Positions 1 through 5,515 of a stretch of DNA of 8,316 bases are shown one piece after another. A model generated the notes under the pieces. The model was not told the origin of the DNA. It saw only the letters and a list, made by a program, of their open reading frames with translations, and made no database searches. A program made the position numbers and the translations under genes. Positions within the stretch are counted from its first letter, which is position 1. The number at the start of each line of letters is the position of its first letter. Where the stretch lies: assembly GCA_002479075.1 (NCBI GenBank), contig DLLG01000003.1:56440-64755 (forward strand), given 5' to 3'. This stretch comes from Clostridiales bacterium UBA7568. Lineage in GTDB: Bacteria; Bacillota; Clostridia; Oscillospirales; CAG-272.

Positions 1-168
1 AGGCAAAAGAAACTTCGGTAATTTATTTGCGCAAGTATTTTATTGCCATCGCAAACGGGCATTATATTGTAAGGGACGGGTCTCCCGTCCCGCCTCGCCG
101 CCTTTATCGATCTATAAGACAAAAAGCTTCAGCAAATCGTATCGCAAAAATCTTATATTTTCATAAAA
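1..168. repeat. 3'-end repeat module, left copy (with extra internal segment)
   Basis: Positions 3-19 are identical to 8225-8241, a 17-bp match containing GAAACTTCGG. The next 23 bases match at about 17 positions. The similarity resumes at about 143-168 (GCAAAAATCTTATATTTTCATAAAA-like) against 8254-8275. Both copies run directly into an intrinsic terminator. The left copy carries roughly 100 extra bases between the two conserved blocks, including the hairpin at 73-91. The window begins inside the element, so the palindrome that precedes it in the right copy cannot be seen here. No convincing gene lies in this stretch: the only open frame (27-215) runs through the repeat and the terminator and has no ribosome site. 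It is probably the downstream untranslated region of a gene to the left of the window (inference). Confidence 0.6.
73..91. repeat. Perfect 8-bp hairpin in left repeat module
   Basis: GGGACGGG and CCCGTCCC are separated by only TCT, giving a very stable G/C-rich stem-loop. No T-run follows on either strand, so it is unlikely to be a classical terminator. It lies in the segment absent from the right copy of the repeat module. It could be a REP-like palindrome or an mRNA 3'-end stabilising hairpin; the sequence does not decide. Confidence 0.5.
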
Positions 169-198
169 AAAACAGAGGCGTTTCCGCCTCTGTTTTTT
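165..198 (-). terminator. Intrinsic terminator of the YD-repeat lipoprotein gene (probably bidirectional)
   Basis: A 14-bp perfect stem (167-180 with 185-198, core ACAGAGGCG/CGCCTCTGT) closes a four-base loop. On the minus strand it begins a few bases after the lipoprotein stop codon and ends in eight Us. On the plus strand it is followed by a run of six Ts, so it could also stop transcription arriving from the left of the window. Confidence 0.88.
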
Positions 199-201
199 GT
201 C

Positions 202-2346
202 TTACCAGAATATAACCCAATCATACGTCCGGACCAGCGTGCCGTCCTTATCGTACATATATGTTTTTCCGTTACCGATCTCGTCGGTATATTCAAATTC
301 GTAGTAATTGACTATACGGTCAGATGCATCGCAGTCTGTGACTTTTATAAGCGTTCCGCTTTCGTTGTAATGATAGCTTGAATAGCTTTCAAGGCTGCCG
401 TTCTTATAAGAGCTACGCTTCAACGTTTTTCCGTTTTCGTTATATTCCTTGAGCTCTGCGAGCTTGCCGTTTTCATATTTTTCGTATCTTTTTTTGCGGG
501 AATATATTTCATATCTGCGTGTATTCTCAAGATATTCGGTATATTCGGTCTTGTTGCCTTCTCCGTCATATACGGTTTCGAAAAGTACATACTCGCCGTC
601 GTACTTTGTCTCGGTATACTCGGTCAGCTTTCCGTTTCCGTCGTATCCCAAAATCTTTGTTCTGTTCCCGTTTTCGTCATATTCGTATTCGGTGCGACGT
701 TCAAGCTTACCGTTATTATATATTTCATCTGTCTTTATATCTATTGTAGTCCCTTCATATCCGTTGTGTTTGACCTTCAAAGTAATATATTCCGTATACT
801 CCCTCTTGTTGCCCTCTCCGTCATATGAAATCCGCTTCGTCCTTTCTCCTTTTTCGTTGTATTCCGTGAGCTCTGCGAGCTTGCCGTTTTCATATTTTTC
901 GTATCTTTTTCTGCGGGAATATTTTGTGTAGTCAGACGTATTTTCAAGATATTCGGTGTATTCGGTCTTGTTGCCGTCTCCGTCATATACGGTTTCGGAA
1001 AGTATATAATCGCCATTGCGCTTGATCTCGGTATACCCGGTCAGCGTTCCGCTTCCGTCATATTTAGAAATCTTTATTCTTTTTCCGCTCTCATTATACC
1101 CGTAAACGCTATAGCCCGTGAACTTGCGATCGGCGTCGTATGACGAGCTTTTTATCAGATTACCGCTCTCATCATATTCCCTTTCCTCAATGCCATAAAG
1201 CTTGCCGCTTATGTATTGCTCGGACTTCACAATGTCGCCGTTTCTGTTGTATTCCGTAATACCGGATAAGCTGCCGTCGCTGTCATAGCTTTCGCTTCTG
1301 CGTTGCTTGCTGCCGAAGTATTTGTTTTCATTCGTCGTATTTTCAAAATATTCCGTGCAGCTTCTCTTGACGCCGTTTGCATCATACCGGGTTTCTTTCA
1401 ATATATATCCGTCTTCATCGCATTCGTAAACGTAATACTCCTGCAATGCTCCGGCAGCGTCGAAATTTTCTTCCTTTATAAGATTTCCCTTCTCGTCATA
1501 CTCATAAGTTGTATAGCTTTTGATCTCGCCGTTTTCGTCATACGACAGTCTTTTTGTCTTTTTTCCGTCTTCATCGTATTCATATCCATAGCCATACACC
1601 ACCTTACCGCTTGCGTCATAGCTGATAGATTTGGTCTCATTGTCGTTTCCGTCATATTCGACGACATAAACAAGCGTCCCGTTTTCATTGAATCGTTCAG
1701 CCTTTATCGCCTTCCAGTCTTCGTTATATGCCGTAACGGTTGTCGTCTTACCTGTCGAATATTCCCTGTGGCCTGTCATTGTTATGACTCTTGCTTCTTC
1801 ATCATATGTAATTTCAAACTGCTGGACGATCTCGTCGCTTTGGACAATCTCGTCTTTTATAAGCCTGTTTTTCTCATCATATACAAAAGACTCTTTTCTT
1901 GAATACCGGGTGTCATCTTCCGAAAATTCCGTGATCATCTCGGAAATAAGCCCGCTGTCCGTATATGTCATAGCATACGTTGCGATGTTTTTTTCCTCTG
2001 CATTTTTCGCGGAGCCCTTTGTAACTCTGCCGTTTTCGTCATACTCCAGAGTCACAACCGTTCCGTCGTATGTAACTTTTACAAGATTTCTGTTTTTGTC
2101 ATACTCATACGTCATTGAAATTCCGTATTCGTTTTCCTCGTAAACTCCCTCATCCTTTTTCTCCGGTTCGTTGTAGAAGCGTTTCAGAACCTCGTTTGCC
2201 GCACGCTCTGCGGGAGACATCTTTTCCTCCGGAGTAACGGTTGCCGCAGTTGTCGTTGTTTCCGTGTTTGTTTTCCCGCAGGACGATACGAATATCGTTG
2301 CAATCGTCATACAGAGCAGGAGCAAAATTGATAATGCCTTTTTCAT
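202..2346 (-). CDS. YD/RHS-type repeat lipoprotein
   Basis: 714 residues, probably anchored to the outer face of the cytoplasmic membrane. Residues 1-23 form a lipoprotein signal (MKK, hydrophobic ALSILLLLCMTIATIFV, then SSC), with Cys23 as the likely lipidated residue. A Thr-rich linker (about 26-38) follows. From about residue 78 to the C-terminus the protein is a chain of more than thirty short motifs of the form YDxxGxLxK (for example EYDEKGNLIK and SYDENGEIKS), the pattern of YD/RHS-like or YwqK-like repeats that build beta structure. There is no RHS core box and no C-terminal toxin domain; the protein simply ends in repeats. The ATG at 2346 is chosen because GGAGGAG sits seven bases upstream and the signal peptide starts there. 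In-frame extension to a TTG at 2439 would put 31 residues before the signal and is unlikely. The product is strongly acidic and repetitive. Its function is unknown; a surface binding or scaffold role is only inference. Confidence 0.88.
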   Translation of the reverse strand: MKKALSILLLLCMTIATIFVSSCGKTNTETTTTAATVTPEEKMSPAERAANEVLKRFYNEPEKKDEGVYEENEYGISMTYEYDKNRNLVKVTYDGTVVTLEYDENGRVTKGSAKNAEEKNIATYAMTYTDSGLISEMITEFSEDDTRYSRKESFVYDEKNRLIKDEIVQSDEIVQQFEITYDEEARVITMTGHREYSTGKTTTVTAYNEDWKAIKAERFNENGTLVYVVEYDGNDNETKSISYDASGKVVYGYGYEYDEDGKKTKRLSYDENGEIKSYTTYEYDEKGNLIKEENFDAAGALQEYYVYECDEDGYILKETRYDANGVKRSCTEYFENTTNENKYFGSKQRRSESYDSDGSLSGITEYNRNGDIVKSEQYISGKLYGIEEREYDESGNLIKSSSYDADRKFTGYSVYGYNESGKRIKISKYDGSGTLTGYTEIKRNGDYILSETVYDGDGNKTEYTEYLENTSDYTKYSRRKRYEKYENGKLAELTEYNEKGERTKRISYDGEGNKREYTEYITLKVKHNGYEGTTIDIKTDEIYNNGKLERRTEYEYDENGNRTKILGYDGNGKLTEYTETKYDGEYVLFETVYDGEGNKTEYTEYLENTRRYEIYSRKKRYEKYENGKLAELKEYNENGKTLKRSSYKNGSLESYSSYHYNESGTLIKVTDCDASDRIVNYYEFEYTDEIGNGKTYMYDKDGTLVRTYDWVIFW
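431..1077 (-). repeat. 417-bp internal duplication inside the lipoprotein gene
   Basis: Bases 431-660 and 848-1077 align without gaps at a constant offset of 417 bases (139 codons). The match includes an identical 43-base run (451-493 and 868-910). Similarity fades beyond about 660/1077. At protein level both copies contain YTEYLENT followed by a basic YSR(R/K)KRYEKYENGKLAEL segment, at about residues 455-500 and 594-639. A third, much more diverged copy with FENTTNENKY lies 399 bases further toward the N-terminus (near 1336). The offsets are multiples of three, so the frame is preserved. Confidence 0.85.
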
Positions 2347-2353
2347 TGTGTTT

Positions 2354-2360
2354 CTCCTCC
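2354..2360 (-). promoter_or_regulatory. Shine-Dalgarno site of the lipoprotein gene
   Basis: The minus strand reads GGAGGAG, then seven bases, then ATG. This near-perfect site fixes the start codon at 2346 rather than at the in-frame TTG 93 bases upstream. Confidence 0.9.
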
Positions 2361-2380
2361 AAATAAATAAAATTGATAAT

Positions 2381-2409
2381 AAAAAAGTGCGTAGCCCGAA
2401 GCCACGCAC
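2381..2409 (-). terminator. Terminator-like hairpin in the leader of the lipoprotein gene (attenuator or small-RNA end)
   Basis: On the minus strand GTGCGTGGC pairs with GCTACGCAC (nine pairs, one of them G-U) around a five-base TTCGG loop. Six Us follow at once. It lies about 20 bases before the Shine-Dalgarno site of the lipoprotein gene and well after the terminator of the upstream regulator gene, so it is not needed to end that gene. It would therefore stop transcripts starting inside 2410-2600 before they reach the lipoprotein gene, or mark the end of a short non-coding RNA. On the plus strand it is followed only by As. Confidence 0.65.
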
Positions 2410-2429
2410 AAAAAACGTAAGCTCCAAGC

Positions 2430-2555
2430 TGCGACACAATCATTTCATATCACCTTTATTTACATAAAGCATACAAAAAGGGAGCATACATTTTTATCGT
2501 ATGAAAAAATGTATACTTTATGCCTTCCGGGTGAACTTTATTCGATTGTGTCGCA
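2430..2555. repeat. 126-bp interrupted palindrome upstream of the lipoprotein gene
   Basis: The ends form a perfect 12-bp inverted repeat, TGCGACACAATC (2430-2441) and GATTGTGTCGCA (2544-2555). A second inverted pair, CATAAAGCATAC (2463-2474) and GTATACTTTATG (2511-2522, 11 of 12 matching), has exactly the same centre, near 2492.5, with 21 unpaired bases on each side. A competing stem pairs GCATACATTTTT (2484-2495) with AAAAATGTATAC (2505-2516), because AGCATACA occurs twice, 15 bases apart. No flanking target duplication is evident. It may be a fold-back mobile remnant, a structured leader RNA, or an operator or invertible region. I see no convincing -35/-10 pair within it on either strand. 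Confidence 0.6.
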
Positions 2556-2619
2556 ATAAAAGTATATCCCATCGCCGCCCCCTTGTCAATAGCGCGCGGG
2601 CGTTTTCCTCAATAAATTC

Positions 2620-2645
2620 AAAAAGCCCTCCGCAGAGAGCTTTTT
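2620..2645 (-). terminator. Intrinsic terminator of the XRE regulator gene
   Basis: On the minus strand AAAAAGCTCTC pairs with GAGGGCTTTTT (one U-G pair) around a TGCG loop, ending in five Us. The TAA stop codon of the regulator (2644-2646) overlaps the start of the stem. The 5' A-run and 3' U-run make it compact and efficient-looking. Confidence 0.8.
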
Positions 2646-2886
2646 ATCTTATTTCCTGCTCCATTGAGTCAAATGCGGGAGATGTAAAGAAATCGATGAT
2701 CGATATATTCAACCCGTCACAGATCTTTTTGACAGTCGCAACGGTTACGCTGTTGTTCCTACCGCTTACGATATTGTTCAGAGTTGACTGGGTTATCCCG
2801 CAGATTGTGGCGAGCTTGTTTAAGGTTATTCCACGCTCGTCGCAAAGTTCAAGTATCCTTTTTCTGACAGCCTCACCTATTCGCAC
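2644..2886 (-). CDS. Small XRE-family helix-turn-helix transcriptional regulator
   Basis: 80 residues, essentially a single Cro/C1-type (HTH_3) DNA-binding domain. The helix-turn-helix covers about residues 21-45: ITLNKLATICGITQSTLNNIVSG shows the classic pattern, with recognition-helix residues around QSTLNNI. The rest, VATVKKICDGLNISIIDFF, is the usual closing helix pair. A short acidic tail follows and there is no sensor domain. Translation starts at GTG (2886), supported by GGAGG nine bases upstream; no other in-frame start exists nearby. It is divergent from the zinc-ribbon membrane protein gene, with 148 bases between them holding a promoter and an inverted repeat. It is therefore likely to regulate that neighbour and/or itself (inference). 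Its own promoter is not clear: TATTAT at 2921-2926 on the minus strand is a possible -10 without a good -35. A local repressor is the most likely role. Confidence 0.87.
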   Translation of the reverse strand: MRIGEAVRKRILELCDERGITLNKLATICGITQSTLNNIVSGRNNSVTVATVKKICDGLNISIIDFFTSPAFDSMEQEIR

Positions 2887-2932
2887 CCACGTCTCCCTCC
2901 TTTTATATCTCCTTATATATATAATATCTGAT

Positions 2933-2946
2933 TTTTTTCGAAAAAA
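2933..2946. promoter_or_regulatory. A/T-tract palindrome upstream of the divergent promoter
   Basis: TTTTTTCGAAAAAA is a perfect 14-bp palindrome sitting upstream of the -35 box of the plus-strand promoter. The A/T tracts may act as a bent or UP-like element, or as part of a regulator site. Only the palindrome itself is observed. Confidence 0.35.
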
Positions 2947-2947
2947 T

Positions 2948-2965
2948 TTAACTCTTTTGAGTTGA
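2948..2965. promoter_or_regulatory. Candidate operator overlapping the -35 box
   Basis: TTAACTC and GAGTTGA flank TTTT, giving an inverted repeat with six of seven pairs (AACTC/GAGTT perfect). Its right arm covers the first four bases of the -35 hexamer at 2962-2967. A dyad of this size next to a divergent XRE gene is a typical repressor site. Binding by the neighbouring regulator is inference. Confidence 0.5.
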
Positions 2966-2990
2966 CTTTTGAAAGAATGTGTTGTAATAT
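2962..2990 (+). promoter_or_regulatory. Sigma-A promoter of the zinc-ribbon membrane protein gene
   Basis: TTGACT (2962-2967), a 17-base spacer, then TAATAT (2985-2990). Transcription would start near 2997, leaving a short leader with AAGGAG before the ATG at 3035. Confidence 0.75.
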
Positions 2991-3034
2991 AGTATTGCCA
3001 TCAAAAATGAGCATAAATTTTAAGGAGAATTTTT

Positions 3035-3475
3035 ATGAATCCAAGACAAAAAGCTTTGAAGAAAAATGTAAATGAAACTATTTTCTATTTGTGTGCCGGT
3101 GTTGTTTTTTTGGTAGTTGGTCTTATCGCAGGCATCAGCTCCATATTCGGTAAACTTATGGAAGTGTGCGCATTGATTTCGTTCATTGTCACCGTTATGT
3201 GGATAACGGCTCGCAGAGCAAACATCAAAAAATGCTATTGCGCAAAGTGCGGCGAAAAATATGATTACGAAAGCGACATTGCCTGGGAAGTAGAAGAGGA
3301 GTTCGAAACGGAAAACGATATAAGAGACGTTGTCAATTTCACCTGCTCCTGCTCTCATTGCGGCGAAGAAGTCAGCTTCTCAAAAACATTCAAGGTTGCT
3401 TATGTCGATAAAAACGGCAACGTTCATAAGAAAAACGTAAGCACGCTCGCAAACAATTATTTCAAGGTCGGATAA
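3035..3475 (+). CDS. Two-helix membrane protein with zinc-ribbon-like cytoplasmic tail, function unknown
   Basis: 146 residues. A short basic N-terminus (MNPRQKALKKN) is followed by two predicted membrane helices, about 15-37 and 41-59, with a short turn between them. The C-terminal part is soluble and, by the positive-inside rule (basic N-terminus, ARRANIKK after helix 2), lies in the cytoplasm. It carries paired cysteine knuckles: C67-Y-C69-AK-C72-G and C104-S-C106-SH-C109-G, separated by an acidic stretch (EVEEEFETEND). C69/C72 and C106/C109 form a CxxC...CxxC zinc-ribbon pattern. AAGGAG lies nine bases before the ATG. The gene is a single-gene unit between its own promoter and terminator, divergent from the XRE regulator. 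I do not recognise a named family. Zinc binding is inferred from the cysteine spacing, and a role in sensing or protein contact at the membrane is speculative. Confidence 0.82.
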   Translation: MNPRQKALKKNVNETIFYLCAGVVFLVVGLIAGISSIFGKLMEVCALISFIVTVMWITARRANIKKCYCAKCGEKYDYESDIAWEVEEEFETENDIRDVVNFTCSCSHCGEEVSFSKTFKVAYVDKNGNVHKKNVSTLANNYFKVG

Positions 3476-3499
3476 AAATCCGTTCAAAAAAGTTCCCCC

Positions 3500-3537
3500 A
3501 AAGGCTTTCGGAGCACCCCTCTCCGGGAGCCTTTTTT
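3500..3537 (+). terminator. Intrinsic terminator after the zinc-ribbon membrane protein gene
   Basis: AAAGGCTTTCGGAG pairs with CTCCGGGAGCCTTT over 14 pairs (two of them U-G) around a seven-base loop. The 3' arm runs into six Ts. It starts 24 bases after the stop codon. Confidence 0.9.
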
Positions 3538-3566
3538 CATTCTTCTCTCAAACTCTCTTTTCGGGG

Positions 3567-3595
3567 TTTACTTTTCCCCGCTTTTGTGCTATAAT
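3567..3595 (+). promoter_or_regulatory. Extended -10 sigma-A promoter of the sulfatase-like/oxidoreductase operon
   Basis: TTTACT (3567-3572), a 17-base spacer, then the consensus TATAAT (3590-3595), preceded by TG one base upstream (3587-3588). Transcription should begin near 3602. That excludes an open-frame start at 3584 and supports the ATG at 3647. CGGGG and CCCCG (3562-3566, 3576-3580) form a small inverted repeat around the -35 box. Confidence 0.83.
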
Positions 3596-3646
3596 GACCT
3601 TTACTGCTTGCAGTCATCATTTTTCGCATATCAAAAGGAAATTCAA

Positions 3647-5488
3647 ATGGAAAATATATTAAAAACCGAAAAGGAAACGTCGGAAAGCAAGGCTCCGAAG
3701 CCCGAAAAGCCCTCGTTTTCGGATAAATTAAAGGAAAAAGCGGCAGCCCTCTGGAAAGACGACCGTCGTTTTTCCGAAAGGCTCATAACCTCCGGAGCAG
3801 CCGTGCTTGCGTTCGTTTTCACATTTCTTATGTTCGGACCGTTTGAGCTTTTCATCTCAAATATGTCTTATTTCGTGTTCGGCGCAAAGCAGCTCCTCCC
3901 GCCGATAATTATCTTCGGAGTAACTGTTTTTGCGGCGGCGACGGTGCTCTTTGCCCTGCTCCGCGGCAAGGTTTTCAATGCCGTAATCTCGCTTGTCCTT
4001 GGAATAACCGTTGCCGGGTATATCCAGGGAAACTATATAAACATCGACCACGGCGCCCTCGACGGAACAGCCGTCGCCTGGCACGATTTCAGATGGCAGA
4101 TGCTCGGAAACCTCCTTATATGGGCAGTTATCATTCTTATACCGATAATTTTCTGTTATTTCAGCCGTGATGTCTGGAAGAGTCTTGTGCGGGTCGTCTC
4201 CCTCGCGCTTGTCGTTATGCAGGTGTTCGGGACGGTATATCTCGTCGTCAAATCCGCATATCAGATAAAAAACGACGTCTCCGGCGACGGATATTTTGAA
4301 TGCAGCGAGCAGTTCAAGGTTTCAAAAAACAAAAATACGATCGTTTTCCTTCTGGACAGAATGGATAAAAAATATATGGACAAGCTCCTTGCAAAGGATC
4401 ACGAACTCTGCGAGAAGCTCTCCGGCTTTACATATTACAAAAACTTCACAGGCAGTTATTCAAGAACCTTCCCCTCCGTCACATATCTGCTTTCCGGAAA
4501 GGAATATAATTATGATATGCCCTCCGGAGAGTATATGGAGAAGGCTATGCGCGAGTCAACCTTCTTTTCCTCCCTTGCCTCGGCGGGCTACGAAACAAGA
4601 CTTTATACAGACACCCAGTACGTAGCGGGAAACGTTGAAAACTTCGGCGGGACTGTCAAAAACGCCGCAACGTCGAAGGGAAAAGCAAAGCCGACAAAAA
4701 TTCTCTCCGCTATGCTTGACCTCTCCGCATACAGATATTCTCCGGAGGCGATGAAGCCGTATTTCCATATCTATACGGACAACATAACTCAGAAATACAT
4801 CTTCGGCGACAAAGACGGCAGCGTTTACACGATGGATGACGCAATATTCTATGAAGCGTTCCGCGAAAAGGGCGTGACGCTTGGCGATAACGCCGGCGAC
4901 TTCATTTTCTATCACCTCCAGGGCGCGCACGACCCGTTCACTATGAACGAAAAGGGCGAGGAGGTCCTGTTTGACTACATAAATTATGAAGAGGCAATGT
5001 ATAAGCAGATCCGCGGCGATTTCAAAATGATTTTCAGTTATATAAAGCAGCTCAAAGCCGCAGGCGTATATGACAATACGACAATAATCATCACCGCAGA
5101 CCACGGCAGAACCGGCACCGCCCCTTCTCTCGAAGAAGCAACGGGCGAAAACTACGGCGAGCGCGTCCTGACCCTGCTGATAAAGGAAGCGGGAGCAGAT
5201 GCGTCAAAGCCGATGAAGACTTCAATGAAGCAGATCTGTCAGGCAAACCTGCATAAAACCTTCCTTCGTTCTATGGGCGTAAGCTATGAGGACGACGGCA
5301 TCCGCGCAATCGAGGACATCGGCGAGGATGAAGAAATGACAAGATATTTCTATATGAGCGGCTCGAACAAATCCGGCACAAACAGGGATACAAATCTCGT
5401 CACCTATGAGATAAAAGGCGACGCGAACGACTTTTCAAACTGGAAAAAGGTCAAAACGGAGAAAATGCAGTATCCGTTCTATGATTGA
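3647..5488 (+). CDS. Membrane-bound sulfatase-like hydrolase/transferase (alkaline phosphatase superfamily, LtaS/MdoB-like architecture)
   Basis: 613 residues. A charged, Lys/Glu-rich cytoplasmic N-terminus (1-45) is followed by about five membrane helices (roughly 47-69, 85-105, 108-127, 153-171, 179-201) and an extracellular catalytic domain from about 228. This matches the plan of lipoteichoic acid synthases and phosphoglycerol transferases. Catalytic-site candidates are D237 in IVFLLDRMD (where LtaS has Glu), T274 in SRTFPSVTYLLSG (nucleophile position), H428 in GAHDPF (substrate side), and D485/H486 in ITADHGRTG (metal ligands). The ATG at 3647 is chosen because AAAAGGAA precedes it by six bases and the promoter lies just upstream. 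It is followed 27 bases later by a Gfo/Idh/MocA oxidoreductase, probably in one transcript. The family includes sulfatases, phosphoethanolamine transferases and phosphoglycerol transferases. The substrate cannot be read from the sequence; transfer or hydrolysis on an envelope polymer is the best inference. Confidence 0.83.
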   Translation: MENILKTEKETSESKAPKPEKPSFSDKLKEKAAALWKDDRRFSERLITSGAAVLAFVFTFLMFGPFELFISNMSYFVFGAKQLLPPIIIFGVTVFAAATVLFALLRGKVFNAVISLVLGITVAGYIQGNYINIDHGALDGTAVAWHDFRWQMLGNLLIWAVIILIPIIFCYFSRDVWKSLVRVVSLALVVMQVFGTVYLVVKSAYQIKNDVSGDGYFECSEQFKVSKNKNTIVFLLDRMDKKYMDKLLAKDHELCEKLSGFTYYKNFTGSYSRTFPSVTYLLSGKEYNYDMPSGEYMEKAMRESTFFSSLASAGYETRLYTDTQYVAGNVENFGGTVKNAATSKGKAKPTKILSAMLDLSAYRYSPEAMKPYFHIYTDNITQKYIFGDKDGSVYTMDDAIFYEAFREKGVTLGDNAGDFIFYHLQGAHDPFTMNEKGEEVLFDYINYEEAMYKQIRGDFKMIFSYIKQLKAAGVYDNTTIIITADHGRTGTAPSLEEATGENYGERVLTLLIKEAGADASKPMKTSMKQICQANLHKTFLRSMGVSYEDDGIRAIEDIGEDEEMTRYFYMSGSNKSGTNRDTNLVTYEIKGDANDFSNWKKVKTEKMQYPFYD

Positions 5489-5515
5489 TATTTATTTAAG
5501 CGAGGTAAAATAATT

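Noticed and set aside
27..215. 62-residue frame at the left edge
   Set aside because: It spans the repeat module, the GC hairpin and the terminator and has no ribosome site.
449..931. Ser/Tyr-rich plus-strand open frame inside the lipoprotein gene
   Set aside because: It is a mirror of the repeated YD codons on the minus strand; low complexity, no start signals.
2150..2443. 97-residue frame starting in the lipoprotein leader as a full gene
   Set aside because: Most of it overlaps the lipoprotein gene in another frame. Only its start region is plausible, as a leader ORF, and is reported that way.
2442..2543. Clear invertible promoter inside the palindrome
   Set aside because: TATGCT and TATACT hexamers occur, but none has a good -35 at 16-18 bases, so no promoter is annotated there.
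2501..2965. 154-residue plus-strand open frame across the XRE gene
   Set aside because: It overlaps the regulator gene and its terminator and has no ribosome site, and the regulator fits a known family.
3584..3646. Upstream extension of the sulfatase-like gene to an ATG at 3584
   Set aside because: That start lies inside the promoter, before the predicted transcription start, and lacks a ribosome site.
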